From Thecaphora thlaspeos (taxonomy: Eukaryota; Basidiomycota; Ustilaginomycetes; Urocystidales; Glomosporiaceae), in NCBI GenBank assembly GCA_900291925.1, contig UWYS01000001.1:1488001-1552000 (forward strand): a stretch of 64,000 nucleotides of DNA, written 5' to 3'. The position numbers and the translations under genes were made by a program. Shown one piece after another: positions 9,743 to 21,230 of the stretch (position 1 is the stretch's first letter; every line of letters begins with the position of its first letter). The notes under the pieces were generated by a model that was not told the DNA's origin, searched no databases, and was given only the letters and a program-made list of their open reading frames with translations.

Positions 9743-12168
9743 TCACTCTGACCGATACTCACCGAGCACCCTGAGGCTTCCGCCGCTAACGTTGCCTCTC
9801 ATCCCGCCTCGCCGTCCGCTGCGCAAAACCACCCCGATGGCATCGATCCAGCTGCCGCATCATACGTCGAACCTCGCAATCTCGTCGCCCTCGCCGACTT
9901 GAAAGTCGTAAGAGCCTCCCCCCATGGGCCCAAACGTCTGGACAGCGCCATCGCTGTACGTCAGGGTCATTCCATCGAATGCGGTTCCAGCGTTGATCTG
10001 AATGCAGGCGGGGAAGAGAGGCATGAAGAAGACATGGTCGCGGTGATGAGAGATCGACAGCCTCTTCAACTTGATCGGCAATCGAGGACAACCCGCACGA
10101 CGACTCACCTTGATCCAAACGATCCGCAGTCCCGGTCGAGCATCCTTCTGTTTCGTCAAGAAGGCCTGCATCCACTTGTTTCCCCCCTTGGTGCCCAGGG
10201 ATGTACCTCTGGCGACCCTGCCATCGCCAGGTAGTCCGCGAAGAAGCAGCTGTTGGGCGAGCCCGCTCCGATGGTAATCGGCCACCTCGACCTGGTGTAT
10301 ATTGCACGCGACGACGTTCAGCTTGATCTTGATGTCGTCGCATCGGAATGAGGCGCCCCCGCCTGGGAAGAGTCTGTTGCACAGGTAGCTTGGCGTGATC
10401 AACGTCTCCTTGGGTGGCAGAGAAGCGGGCTGGCCTTGAGAGCCAGGGAAGTTGGTCCATTCTATGTGGTCTCGATATTTTTCGTCCACCTCCAACTCGA
10501 TCGACGCGACGCCGCTGCTGCACTTGATCACACAGCCCTCCATCGTCGTGTCTGCCTGCGGTTCCGCGTCGTTCCAGGCCTTCCAGTCCTCAGGACTGTT
10601 CGACGCCAGGTAGGGCAATGGCGGATCAGAAGGGATGTAGAAGGACGGGTGCCATCTTGCCCGTAGCGCCTGCGCTCAATGGACGTGGAAGTGCAACGCA
10701 TCGTGTCCGGCAGCGTGAGTGGGCGCGAACAGCCCACTGTGCGCGCCATTGCGGCGACAGGCCGGCTCGCTCGTCATAAAGGCGCGGTTGAACTCGACAT
10801 ACCCCCTCGCCATCAAGCCAGTGGGCCAGTGAGGGTTGTTGAAGGCATTCCCGGCTTCGTGGAAGAAGGCGCCCGAGCCGATGTTGAGCGTCTGCCAGGC
10901 TGTCGGAGATTCACCGAGGTCATTGACGCAGCATTGCTCGTCGGTCGACTCGGTGTCGTGGAAGGCGGCCGTCACGCCACCCAGCGTCGACGGGGCTGCC
11001 CAGAGCCAGTGGCTGCCCATCACTCCGTGCGACAGGCGGCCCGGCCCACCGGATCCTATCGCGGCGTGGCCACGTATCAGGCGGATCGATGGGTTGTATT
11101 GCGTGTCCAGCACGAGCACGGCGACGGGGGACCAGTGCAGCTCGCTAGGCGTAGATGGGTCCATGAGGGCTTTCCTAGAGAAGTCGAACATGGCGGCGCC
11201 GTTCCGTGCGTTGGCTTTTTGCTGGGCGTTATCAGGATCGTGGAACTCCCTCAGCGTCCTGCAAGAGCGGATCAGGTGGATGCGCGGGAGCAGTTCGACG
11301 CCTCGAAGGGGTATTTCGGCAGCAGTGCCCTCGAGCGGATCAGATGCGCCGTCGTCGAGCTGGAAGGCACGGCGTCCAAGGCCATAAGGCCATGCCTCCG
11401 CATCTGCTCGGCATGGAACGCCTGCCAGAGGTAAGCTTGCAGAGCGAAGCGCCGCTTCACCACCGGCAGGCCACCAGACCGGAGGACGTCTCTCCGCGGG
11501 CCGGGAGGCGCATTGACGATCGCTCTGTCCTACTGCTGCTGCGATGGGGTCGCTTGGGCGTTGCTCGGGTCGATGTCACGCAGCTTGTCCGACATCTTTG
11601 CCATGAAGCCGCGCATCGACTTGGACGAATCCTTCTTGTGGCTGCGGCCAAGCGATGGAGATAGTGCCGCGGGAGCAGGCTCCGCTTGAACAGGCCGGCG
11701 GCCTTGGTCGTGCCATACCGGCGAGTCGGCGGCCGTGAGGATGGCGAGGTGTAGGGGCGGGCTGCGCGGCTTGACAAAGATGACGTCTAGCACGTGTCTC
11801 TGTGCGCTCGGGTCGTCGGAGCTGGCTAAAGGTTGTGTGAGCGCTGCCCCTCGACTCAGGAGGAAGGTGATGCGGTTGGGACCCGGGGTGAGCGGCACGA
11901 GCGCCTTGAAGTAGCCTTAATGGACCTGCCAGACCACTGGCTCGAATGCGCTCCTCTTGTCGGCGAATACGGTGAGGGATGCGGCTGGTGCGCCGTGGCG
12001 CTGTGTGGCCGTCTTTCCTTGGACGAGAAGGAGGCGGTGGAAGACGTGCTCGCCCGGGACGACGTTGTCAAAGTGGAGGGATTGCGACATGCGAGTCACC
12101 GGCGGCAAGCGCAGCTGCATGCTAGCGGTGGCGGCGTCGTCATTAAGATTCATATCGTATCTCGCCAT
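9743..12168 (-). pseudogene. Pseudogene: YIL108W-like zinc metallopeptidase with jacalin-like lectin domain
   Basis: The frame can be followed from MARYDMNLND (12168) to about 9743 and resembles the fungal putative zinc metallopeptidase family of yeast YIL108W (Metallopep, PF12044 as I recall it). Visible parts are VVPGEHVFHRLLLV, the FKALVPLTPGPN strand, LRxLREFHDPDNAQQ, VLVLDTQYNPS, the active-site region GAFFHEAGNAFNNPHWPTG, and a C-terminal jacalin-like lectin segment (TYSDGAVQTFGPMGGG) after a 111-base intron (10108-9998). It is broken by in-frame stops at 11917-11919 (TAA), 11530-11532 (TAG), 10676-10678 (TGA) and 9860-9862 (TGA). An 8-bp tandem duplication (11378-11393) also shifts the frame. 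The HExxH zinc motif reads HEAGN (Asn codon 10847-10849). Not expected to make an active enzyme. Confidence 0.85.
11378..11393. repeat. 8-bp tandem duplication (AAGGCCAT x2) causing frameshift
   Basis: Two adjacent perfect copies of AAGGCCAT. Removing one copy restores reading from MRRHGL into GRRAFQLDDG and on to HLIRSCRTLREF, the order expected for the family. The duplication is therefore the likely frameshift lesion. Confidence 0.85.
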
Positions 12169-12392
12169 GAGGGCCGTGGTGTGGGCGGGGTTTGCTAGCT
12201 GGTCCGAGCGCGTTGTGATCGGGCTGTGCGTCTGCAAAAAGGAAAGCTGCACGGCTGCAGCGCGGCCAATATGAACGCCGAGAGACGCGACGAGGCACGG
12301 GCCACTGGCCGTCGGGCCGAGATGAGATCAGAGAAGCTGTAGGCTGTAGGCGTGGAGCAGTTTGAGTTGAGTGTAAGTAGTCTGGCCTGGGG

Positions 12393-12430
<38 letters not shown>

Positions 12431-12846
12431 CGAAGAAGGCCAAAGAGTGCGCCACGGAACGAGATTTCCGTCAAGCAGAGGCTCGGATTTCGGTGTTTTG
12501 CACGGCCCTCGAAACTCTTTGTGGCGTGGCAGAGGCGAAATATCACAAAGGCCAATAAGCACGACGAGAGAGAGAGAGGGAGGGAGGGAGAGAGAGATTC
12601 AGTCCACCACGACGGCGACCAAGGCAGCTGGCAAAGCAGCAGTAGCGTCATACAAGTGTACCGCCACGCCTAGCTCGACGCCAAAACGCGATCGACTGCC
12701 CGTGCGCTCCAGCGCTCTTCGCCCACCGTCCTCGTCCTCTTCCTCTTCCTCTTCCTCCCCTGTCTTCCTTGCTGCCTTGCTTCCTGCCTTCCTGACCAGC
12801 CCCCTCTTATACCCTCCCTACTCCACTCTACCCTCACACACACACC
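12169..12846. other. Intergenic, SDR promoter with purine microsatellites
   Basis: Region between the pseudogene start and the SDR start. It holds GA repeats at about 12396-12424 and 12566-12597. A strongly pyrimidine-rich leader (about 12725-12845) ends in ACACACACACC just before the SDR ATG, a typical fungal 5' leader. Confidence 0.7.
12396..12424. repeat. GA microsatellite
   Basis: About 14 GA units between the pseudogene and the SDR gene; a second purine repeat follows at 12566-12597. Confidence 0.9.
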
Positions 12847-13929
12847 ATGGTCTTCTCTCAAGCAGCTCCCAGCCTGGTCGGCCACGCCAGCCGCGCCCTC
12901 CAGCGCACCGCTACCCCGCTCGCTCGCTCCTCGCTCCGCAGCCTCTCCACCTCCGCACACTTCCTCAGCGGCAGCACCAAGAGCAACGACCCCCTCGCGC
13001 GCACCAGCGACAAGGTCACCATCTCTTACCCGGACGAAGGCGGCGCACGCGACCCCGCTAAGGACGTCGGTCACAGCACAAGTGGCGGCAAGGTCGGCCG
13101 CCACAACCAGCGCACCCTCGCCAGCTTCAGCATGGAGGGCAAGGTCTGCGTCGTCACGGGCGCAGCGTGCGGCCTCGGAAACATGTTTGCACGAACCTTT
13201 GTCGAGTCTGGCGCCAACCACGTCGCCGTGCTCGACCTCGACCCGGCCACCTCCAAGCAGGCCGCCGCCGACATCGACGCCTGGTTCACCGAGCACGGCC
13301 AGGTGGCCCCCGGCGAGCTCACCGTCGAGGGCTACGGCTGCAACGTCGCAGACGAGGCCGAGGTCCAGCGCGTCTTTAAAGAGATCCGTCAGAAGTTCGG
13401 CAGGATCGACGCCGTCGTCAACGCCGCCGGCATCGTCGAAAACTACCCGGCCACAGAGTACCCGACCGACAAGATGCGCAAGCTCTACGACATCAACGTC
13501 CACGGCTCCCACTTTGTCGCCCGCGAGGCCGCCAAGCACATGATGGCCGACAACATCAAGGGCAGCATCGTCCTCATCGCCTCCATGTCCGGTGTCATCA
13601 CAAACATCCCCCAGCCCCAGGCGCCCTACAACGCCTCCAAGGCCGCCGTCCGCATGATGGCAAGTAGTCTCGCCGTCGAGTGGGTCAAGGCCGGCATCCG
13701 CGTAAACGCCCTCTCGCCCGGCTACATGCTCACCTCGCTCACAAAGGCCGTCCTCGAAAACAGCCCCAGCGGCCCCGAGCTCAAGAAGACCTGGGAGAGC
13801 CTCACCCCCATGGGCAAGATGGGCGACCCCGAGGACCTCAAGGGAGCCGTAATCTACCTCGCCAGCGACGCCAGCGCCTTCACCACCGGCGCCGACCTCA
13901 TCGTCGACGGCGGCTACACGTGTGTCTAG
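12847..13929 (+). CDS. Mitochondrial-type short-chain dehydrogenase/reductase
   Basis: Intronless, 360 residues. Residues 1-40 are rich in Arg, Ser and Ala with no acidic residue and end near RSLSTSAHF, a plausible mitochondrial leader; residues 45-95 are a linker. The classical SDR core then shows TGAACGLG (104-111, NAD(P) binding), NAAG (192-195), the catalytic Ser in IASMSG (about 246) and YNASK (Tyr261, Lys265), then the PG motif LSPGYM. Classical SDRs of this shape include fungal polyol/sugar dehydrogenases (arabinitol, xylulose or sorbose reductase type). The substrate cannot be read from the sequence. The GxxxGxG-type motif followed by VLDLD at the end of beta-2 favours NAD(H). Confidence 0.9.
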   Translation: MVFSQAAPSLVGHASRALQRTATPLARSSLRSLSTSAHFLSGSTKSNDPLARTSDKVTISYPDEGGARDPAKDVGHSTSGGKVGRHNQRTLASFSMEGKVCVVTGAACGLGNMFARTFVESGANHVAVLDLDPATSKQAAADIDAWFTEHGQVAPGELTVEGYGCNVADEAEVQRVFKEIRQKFGRIDAVVNAAGIVENYPATEYPTDKMRKLYDINVHGSHFVAREAAKHMMADNIKGSIVLIASMSGVITNIPQPQAPYNASKAAVRMMASSLAVEWVKAGIRVNALSPGYMLTSLTKAVLENSPSGPELKKTWESLTPMGKMGDPEDLKGAVIYLASDASAFTTGADLIVDGGYTCV

Positions 13930-14214
13930 TAGAGTCGACCCATCTCTCAGCTTTCGCACACGCGAATGGGAGAAGGAAGGTGGTGAGATATAGTTCCGTG
14001 ACTGTAATAGACAAGTTTTCCCCAGGAAGCCAGATCAACGACTACCGCGAATCTGCCAAGGCTCTCTTCCAGAGAGGCTCTGGCCGAGATCTGTCTGCGT
14101 TTTAGGGTGGGGTGAGAAGAGACAGTAGCGGTGGACCCTGGCGTCTGCGCGCGAGCAAGTCGAGGAACCGTGTGGTATATGAGACTGGTGGTGTAACGTT
14201 GCGGGAGCGGGCCC

Positions 14215-16504
14215 TCAGTCGAGCGAGATCCTCTTGAGGTTCTGTGACGGCGCGGTGCTGGAAAGGATCGGCGATGGCGATGCATACTCGGCGCTCGGGG
14301 CTTCGCTGTAGAAGCCGCTGTTGTACTTTGGCCGGAGGTGCGCATTGTCCTGGTGGGTGGCTGCTGTTGCGGTCGGCCGCGTGCCGGGTGCGGATGCGGA
14401 TGCGGATGCGGCGGCGGGTGGCATGTCGATCAACCTGTCGAGGTCAAAGACCTCGCCTTTGCTGGGGTCTCGACCGCGTCGCCGACGCACGCCGGCGAAT
14501 CGGCCAATACTGTCGTGGGCCTGCTTCAGCCCTTCGCGGAAGTTGAGCAGGCACACGATTCCGTTGACCAGTGTCAGGCCGAGCGAGAGCTGTGTGCGGT
14601 CGTGAGGTCGTTACAGATCGCATCGACGATGGTCAGCGGTGGGACGTGTGGACGGACGAAACGCCCTGCGACGCTGGAAGCACCGGGCGGAGGGGACACT
14701 CACAATGGCGAAGGCCGAGATAAAGGTGATCGTCAGGCGGACGTACTCATACTGCGCAGCCGTCGAGGGGACCCAGACCTGGGTGAACTTGTAGACGAAG
14801 CTGCAAGTGTATGGGCGAGGGGTGGACCGGAAAGAAAGGCGAAAGAGTCAGCAGGCGTTGCCGACGTAAGTCCGCCCCTGGTCGCAGCGTCGTAGACTCA
14901 CTAAACGAGACCGACCAGCATAAGGAGGAGGGACAGCGCCATCAGGGACAGAATCTCCCTTCGCACCGCAAAGGCAGCCTGTGTCGACCGCATAGATCGC
15001 AGGGTGAAGTCAGAAAATCAGAAGTCTGGACGAAAAACGTGCGGTCACGGTCGTAAGTCCAGGGGGGACAAAGACGTACAACAAAGAGCGTAGCCACGGC
15101 CAGCGGTACAGCAGCGATCGTGACGCCGTACTCCCAGTCGGTCGTGTCCTGTTTGCATGCCGCGGAACGATACAGGAGGGAAGAAACGAGATCAGAACGG
15201 AGGAACGCCACAGGCCATCTGTCTCGGCGGAACAGCCTACTCACAGCGACGAGGATGAGGTAAAAGATGGTGAAGCCGACCTGCATGAGCGAATGCGGGA
15301 GAGGCGAGACATGGTCAGCGGCTGCCATTCGGGTCCACGAACCCATTGAGGATGATACACCCTCGCTCTTCTAGCGGAGACTCACGCCAAAGAAGAAGGT
15401 GAACTTGAGCAGCACGATGAACGTCTGGTACCACATGTACATGCTCCTGATCCGCAGGTCCGCCCCGATCTTTTGGTAGACGATCCAGCCGAACTCGGTC
15501 CACAGCTTGGCCGTCCAGAAGATGATGGGGATCTCGGCGGCTGCGCAGACCGCGGTGACGCCGATGAGGAGCCTCTGCACCTCGGGGTATAGCACATTCT
15601 CGGCCCGGCACAGCCTCGTCGAGTCGTAGGGGCAGGGGATGCCGGGCCGCGACTGGTCCTGCGACTGGAGAGCGTCGCGCACCTGGGTGATCTCGAGTCC
15701 CGCCGCGGTCGCCAGGGCGACGTTGAAGATGCAGACCCCGATAACCTGGATCGAGTTCTTGAGACGGATGGCGTCAAGGGTAATGACGACCTGGAAGATC
15801 ATGCCAAAGACAAAGATGGCGAGGTAGACCGAGACCGTCTTGATGTCCTGCACCTTGTTGCTGATGTCCGAGGTGATCCTCCCGAACACGATGCCCGCCA
15901 GCGCGATGACGGCGATGGCCTCGAGAGTGACAGTGACCAGCAGGCCAGCGGCACGCTTCGACGGCTTCCGGATGAGCGCATCGCCGCCCACGAGACGCGT
16001 GCTCCTGGTGTCGGCGCTCCTGGTGATGGACCTGCCGCCGTCCTTTTCGCGATTCGCAGAGTCGGTCGGGGACGAGATCGTGTCGCTCGCGGGCCCCGGC
16101 GCATGATTCGGCTGCGACGAAGCGAGTGCCGGGAGCGGAGAAGCTGCTTGTCCGCCGTGCATCTGGTAAGTGTTGTGACGACCTGCGTCACCGAAGAATC
16201 CGCTCGGCGATGCCCCGCCGTCCGCACGACCAGGGTAGGTGTCCGCTCCAGGCGTGAAGTATACCGGTCTATCCGAGCTAGGCCGCAAGCTGAGAGTGCC
16301 TGGGCTCAGCAGCGGCGGCGCTGCTTGGCCAGCTGAGTGCGGAGAGGGCGTGTAAGGATTGTAGAAGCCGGAGTCAGCGGCGCCCGGCTGGCGATGCTGC
16401 TGGTGATACTGAGGCTGCTGGTGATACTGCTGCTGGTGCTGTAACTGGTACGCTGCAGACAGATCCTGCGCGTAGGACTCGTAAGAGTGGCCTTGCGAGG
16501 TCAT
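14215..16504 (-). CDS. UPF0658 Golgi membrane protein (6 exons)
   Basis: Exons 16504-15386, 15280-15245, 15148-15080, 14978-14902, 14800-14704 and 14589-14215 join in frame to 590 residues. A Gln/His/Pro-rich cytosolic N terminus (about 1-180) leads into about eight hydrophobic segments. Clear ones begin at GLLVTVTLEAIAVIALAGIV, VYLAIFVFGMIFQVVI, VGVCIFNVAL-like, LIGVTAVCAAAEIPIIFW, FIVLLKFTFFFGVGFTIF, TIAAVPLAVATLFV and ILSLMALSLLLMLVGLV. The block WTEFGWIVYQKIGADLRIRSMYMWY is shortened here to its hallmark: KxGADxRxRxMYxWY between TM segments. A Ser/Pro-rich tail follows. These match fungal UPF0658 Golgi apparatus membrane proteins, whose function is unknown. The exons of 36 and 69 bases each encode one TM segment or part of one. 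Confidence 0.8.
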
Positions 16505-17443
16505 GACTGCGGCGACTGCTGCTCTTGCCGCCTCTTCTGCCCTCTATACGGCTGAGACGATGGTCCAAGGAAAGAGCAGCCTAGTCGGTCGAACGGCTGA
16601 AGGCGGAGATGTGAGACCACGAGGTTTGCGATGCGGACGGTTCGCTGGTGTAGTATGTAGAGAGCAGCGCGAGCTCCGGAGAGGAAGCGTAGCCCTGTGG
16701 CGGCGGGGAGTAGCACGAGACACCGACCGATGGGAGAATGAGGGGCCAGCGCGACGAACTCGGTGGAGAGGGTATAGGACTGGGGCTGCTCCGAGGTCGG
16801 TCGTGGACGATGGCGGTTTGTCGTGACGAGGTTCCCGCGGAGGAGAGCGGCAGGATAAGCCAGAGAGAGCTGGATGGAAGCTCCAATACGAAGTCGAAGG
16901 CCGAGAGTGAAGGTGTGAGGTGGTGGGTGGTGGGTGGTGGGTAGTCCAGGAGGCCCAGTAGGTCGTCGTGGTGCACGTACAAGCCAGCCTGGCTCTGCTG
17001 CGCCTCCTTTGGGGGGGGGGGGGGGGCAGAGGCGCGCCGCGCGCCTGCCTGCCTGCCGCCCTGCCTTTTTCAGCTCTTTTTTGTCCGCCATTTTCCCAAG
17101 CCCCCTTTCAGAACACGCAGGGGACCACCCTCGCCCTCGCCCTCGCCCTCGGCCAAGCCGCCGAGCACGCGCCACGGCGCCTCTCGCAGCAATCCAGCGC
17201 GCCTGCCAAGACCCTAGCCACTCTGAAAGCCCAGGACGACGAACACTTCCTCCTTGGCACGCCGCGCTCTCCTTACAACGTCGACACGACTAGATATGCG
17301 GCAGTGATGCTCGGTATTGTACATGCAATGAAGAAGATAGAGCCGTGTTCAGGAGGACAGGAGGAGACGACGGTGCAACGTTCAGCCACTGGGGACCCCA
17401 CCCTGCGTCTCGTGCCTTCTTTCGATTCCAGTCAGAGCGCCCT
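16505..17443. other. Intergenic with G16 run
   Basis: Promoter side of the UPF0658 gene and 3' flank of the DNAJC8-like gene. Contains a homopolymer of 16 G at 17011-17026 and CCTCGC-type repeats around 17130. No supported gene. Confidence 0.65.
17011..17026. repeat. Poly-G run (16)
   Basis: Homopolymer of 16 G between the DNAJC8-like and UPF0658 genes. Such runs can form G-quadruplexes and are prone to length errors. Confidence 0.9.
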
Positions 17444-18699
17444 CTAGCCCAGGACATTGCTCTCCTTCTTCTTCTTCTTTCCTCCCTTCTGGAACGTCCG
17501 CCACCCTGTATCGACGCCATCGGATCGTACAGCAGCAGCATCTCAGAGAGGTCAGCTCACGTCTCCATACCTGCTGTGTCGCGTGCGATGATGGCAAAGA
17601 GGGCGGGTTGCCTGTACCTACCTGCGACCCTCGTGTCCCGGCTTGCTTCCCACGCGGCTTCCTCCTCCACCTTGCGCTTGCGGTTGCCTGCGGCTTCTTC
17701 CTTCTTCCGCTGCGCTTCGCCTTCGGCTTGATGCTGTAGTCTCACCGCCCTGGGAAAGCGTTGACAGAGGAGGACAGAGGATGGCGCTTCTGTCAGTGCC
17801 TTTTCCACAACGGCGCTGGACTCAGCAATCGCCTCAACTCACTTTCGCCGTCGTAGCTCGTCGTCGACCATCAGCTCCTTTGTTGCCTTCCGCACGCGCT
17901 CCTCCCAGCTGGGCACCAGGTTCTGCAGGCGCTTATCCTCGGTAGGCGTGGAGAAGGGGAGGTCCAGCTCCTTGAGCGTCATCAGCCGGGCATCCATGAC
18001 CGTCTCGTCGAGAGCCTTGCGCTTGTCCTCATCCAAAAGGTGCGTCGACGCCTTCTTGAGCAGATCAAAGGCTTCGACAGCTCGCTCTGATCCGGACAGA
18101 CAGGGCGCAGGGCGATACGAAGGTGGCGAGTAGAGCGGGGAGTTGTCATCAGTGTTCCGTACAAGCGTTACAAAGAGACCATTTCGAGCAGCTCACCGTC
18201 CTTGACCTTGTCGGGATGGATGAGGAGCGACTTTTTCCGGTAGATCTTGTTGATCTCCTTTTCGTCGGCCTCGAGGGGTACTTCTAAGACATCGTACGGG
18301 TTCAGACGGAACGCCGATAGGATACGATCGATCTCGAGCTGCTGGAATAGCGAGTTGCGCTCGCGGGCTGCCCGACATTTTCCAAGGGAGAAGTGCCGTC
18401 AGCACTTTGGCCTCTGGAGACGGGAAGCGCCTTGCAACTATAGACTCACTGAGCAGCCTTTCTGCCTCTGCAGCTTCCTCCTTTGACGGCTCTTGTGGCT
18501 TCGATGCTGAAGCTGAAGCTGTTGAGTGGTGTGTTGAGTCTAGCGGCGGAAAAGGGACGGCGCTTCCTTGCGGTACGGCGGAAGCGATTGATGAGGATGG
18601 CGGGGGAGGTGGCGGTGGTAGTAATGGTTGGCTCCGTATTGACGGGGGCAGTGGCGGGGGCGGTCCGGGCGGAGGGCCCGGTGGCGGTGGGCGTGACAT
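17444..18699 (-). CDS. DNAJC8/Spf31-like J-domain splicing protein (5 exons)
   Basis: Exons 18699-18450, 18367-18197, 18086-17843, 17749-17622 and 17505-17444 give 284 residues. The N terminus is a Pro-rich actin/WW-ligand-like tract (MSRPPPPGPPPG) up to about residue 35. A J domain follows with LNPYDVLEVP, YRKKSLLIHPDK (HPD 134-136) and KASTHLLDEDKRK. The C-terminal part is a highly charged helix (QRKKEEAAGNRKRK) ending in a Lys-rich tail with the conserved W-R-x-F. This order matches DNAJC8 and fission yeast Spf31, Hsp70 cochaperones associated with spliceosomes. All four introns are GT-AG. Confidence 0.85.
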
Positions 18700-21230
18700 C
18701 TTGACGGCGATATGGGCAGAACTGTGCCGAGCCGGAGCGCAGGACCCTGTGTCGATACGAGTCGGTGACGGTCTAGGTGAGCAGAGTGAAGGTGCTCTGG
18801 AAGGTCATCAAGGGACGGCAAGCCGGGAGCGAGGCACGACGGCCGACTTCCTCCACATCCCCGCGACCCGGCGCGCGGCCCGATTCGTGCGAGTGAGTGG
18901 TTATCAAGCGCTGCCGACGCTGCTGCCGTCGCCGGCGCTCCCACCAAAAGAGAACGGCCGCTCATTCGGCGCGCAGCCGCCTGCTTCTGCGCTCACCACC
19001 ATCTTCGGACCCTAAGCTAAGCTGCCTGGCTCGCCGCCTAGACACTCGAATCTGACACAACAAAGGCCTAGCCTATCCGCGTCGGATCTCCAAGATGGTG
19101 AGTTCCCGACACTCTGGACCACCTGCTGTGCCGCTCGTCTCGAGGACCTTTAGTTGACTGTCTGGCTGAGTAGCAGAAGCGACAGCGAAGGGCGTTAGTG
19201 GACCTCTGCGAGGCATCAGTGGTGACTTTCATGGGACGCAGCAAAGGGGACAAGGCCAAGGCTGGATGCTGCGTGGTAAGCAGGTATCGGCCTACAGCTG
19301 TCGAGCGTGTTTTTGTCCCCTTGTCCCCGATGCTGTTCGGATCTCGTCTGGCACAGCTGGCGGAGTTTCCACTTTTTTTTTTTTTTTTTGGCTCTGCTCG
19401 ACCACAGAGTTGCTTTGGGTGTCAAGGGCCGCTGCATGATCTGCTCCCTGAGGGGGCGCTTCACCATTCCACTCTAACGCCGAACGGAAGGTCCAGGATG
19501 GGCTGAAATCTCGACCTGACGAGATTCAGGTCTCAAGAGCAAGGCGAGATGCCAAGCGACGCGGCCTTATTTTCCTGCCTCTGGTATTTCTTCTTCTCGA
19601 GACCGGGATCTGCAAACCGCCAAGCTCAGCCTCTCCTCTGGGCAATCGATCGATTGCAAGGAAGCATCTCAATGAGCTGACGGGGAGAGAAGGTGTCGGA
19701 CATCGGTCGTCGATGCCGCTTCACTTTAGACAGGGTCGGTGTTCCAGTAAGTACAGTACGACTGTCTGTACCAGCTCGGTAGCTCTCGCATCGATGCTCA
19801 CATACGGTGTGATGTGGGACCCGATGAGCATGCGCGGGGGTAGTGCCACACTAATCACTCTTCTTGTTTACTGAGTATACGTAGCAGCGTCTCGGAAGAG
19901 AGAAGTTGGAGAGTCATAGCGTGAAGGAAGACAGCTTGGGCGAGGTGCGGCTTGAGGACAAGAGCCAAGCGTCTAGGGAGGGCGCCAGCAGGAAATCAAT
20001 TTATCCCACCGAATTCACCATCATGGCAACGGCGCCCGGCTCCTGTTGCCGGGCTGAGCCACGGCTCACGCCGGTCGACAGGTGGTAAGTACTTGACAGT
20101 AGGCTTATATGTACGCACGTTGGCGTGGACGTCGATGGCGCCCTCGGTACAGTAACTAGTGTCAAGTTGAAGGATAGCAGCAAGTAACTACATAAGGCTA
20201 TTTTTATTATCTTGGCTGCACGCCCGAGATAGCCCACAACGCCGTCACCGAGCCTCTGTCTCAATGAAGCACGTATGTAAGCACCTTCACTGACCACTCC
20301 CACTTGGGTCAAGACTTGCCAGCTACAGCAGTTCGGCATCTAAGCACCAAAGGAGCCAGCGAGCAGAGGGCGCCACGGGCTGACGCTCTGCGATACTGTA
20401 CGCCCAACGGTTGCAAGAAGGAATTTTGGTCGGCGTCGGCGTCGGCCACGGCGATGTTGTTCGGATCGGTCTCGAGCCCTCGCTTGGACGACGGTCGCGG
20501 CGGCTCGAACATGTCCGCCACGAGACACGAAGCAAGCAGCCGTGCCTTGGCGATGGCGACAGATACTTACTGGCTCAACATGTCGGCCCGCTTCTTCTCA
20601 GCAAGAAAGATTGCCGTCGCCGCCTTTCCCCCCGCGGGCCACCGTTCGCCGCCAGCTTCGGTCGTCGACGTATTCGTAGGCCGTGCACCAAGGGGACGCG
20701 CACGCTACTCAGCGATATGCCAATTCTCGAGCCCAACGCGTCCCCACCAGGTTAGCCTGACCGAAAGACTGTCTGCTGCGACCGACAGTGCGAGTCTTCC
20801 ATGCATCAGGCAGCGTGGCGGTACAACACAATGCATCACCAAGGCGGCGGACCATAGAAGCACCGGGCCTATGCGCGCAGTGCTAGGCACCTATTATTGT
20901 ACTGTAAGTGGGCGAGGTCCTCTGTGTTGTAGGCACTCACACAGTGCGTCGCCGTGGCCCGCCTGCATAGCATATGCATATTGTTGACGTTGACGCTAAT
21001 CGAAAGGTGTCACCGGGATCTGTCTCCCATGCGCCGGAACCACTCCCCCCCTCTCAAAACTACATAACCGTACCCGCCCTGGACATCACCTTCCCGGACG
21101 TTCCCCCCTCCTTCTCCCCTCGTACAGCTTCCCGCCTCCTTCCCCCTCCCTTCCCGCTCCCCGCAAAGGGGACAGCTCCCAGCTACTGCTCTTCCACAAC
21201 GCCACGTCATCGGCACCACTGACAGCCAAT
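18700..21230. other. Gene-poor region
   Basis: About 2.5 kb with no gene I can support. It contains T17 at 19373-19389 and GTACAGTAC at 19751-19759. Several similar motifs lie at 20090-20160, 20390-20400 and 20895-20905. A pyrimidine-rich leader before the next plus-strand start begins at about 21090. A minus-strand stretch around 20309-20620 has short protein-like pieces (see rejected list). Confidence 0.5.
19373..19389. repeat. Poly-T run
   Basis: Seventeen consecutive T in non-coding DNA. A retroposon tail or slippage product is possible; no adjacent element was recognised. Confidence 0.9.

Noticed and set aside
12670..13959. 429-codon minus-strand ORF over the SDR gene
   Set aside because: Antisense shadow created by strong C-third-position codon bias of the SDR.
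20309..20620. Minus-strand pieces that look protein-like (MADMFEPPRPSSKRGLETD; upstream FLAEKKRADMLSQ before a good GTAAGTAT donor)
   Set aside because: The two pieces do not join in frame with any AG acceptor I could find, and neither shows a family motif. A relic is possible but not supported.
20560..20700. GGKGGDG string suggesting an Obg-type GTPase N terminus
   Set aside because: It lies in a GGC-rich stretch, a stop follows after four residues, and no GTPase motifs occur nearby. Likely chance.
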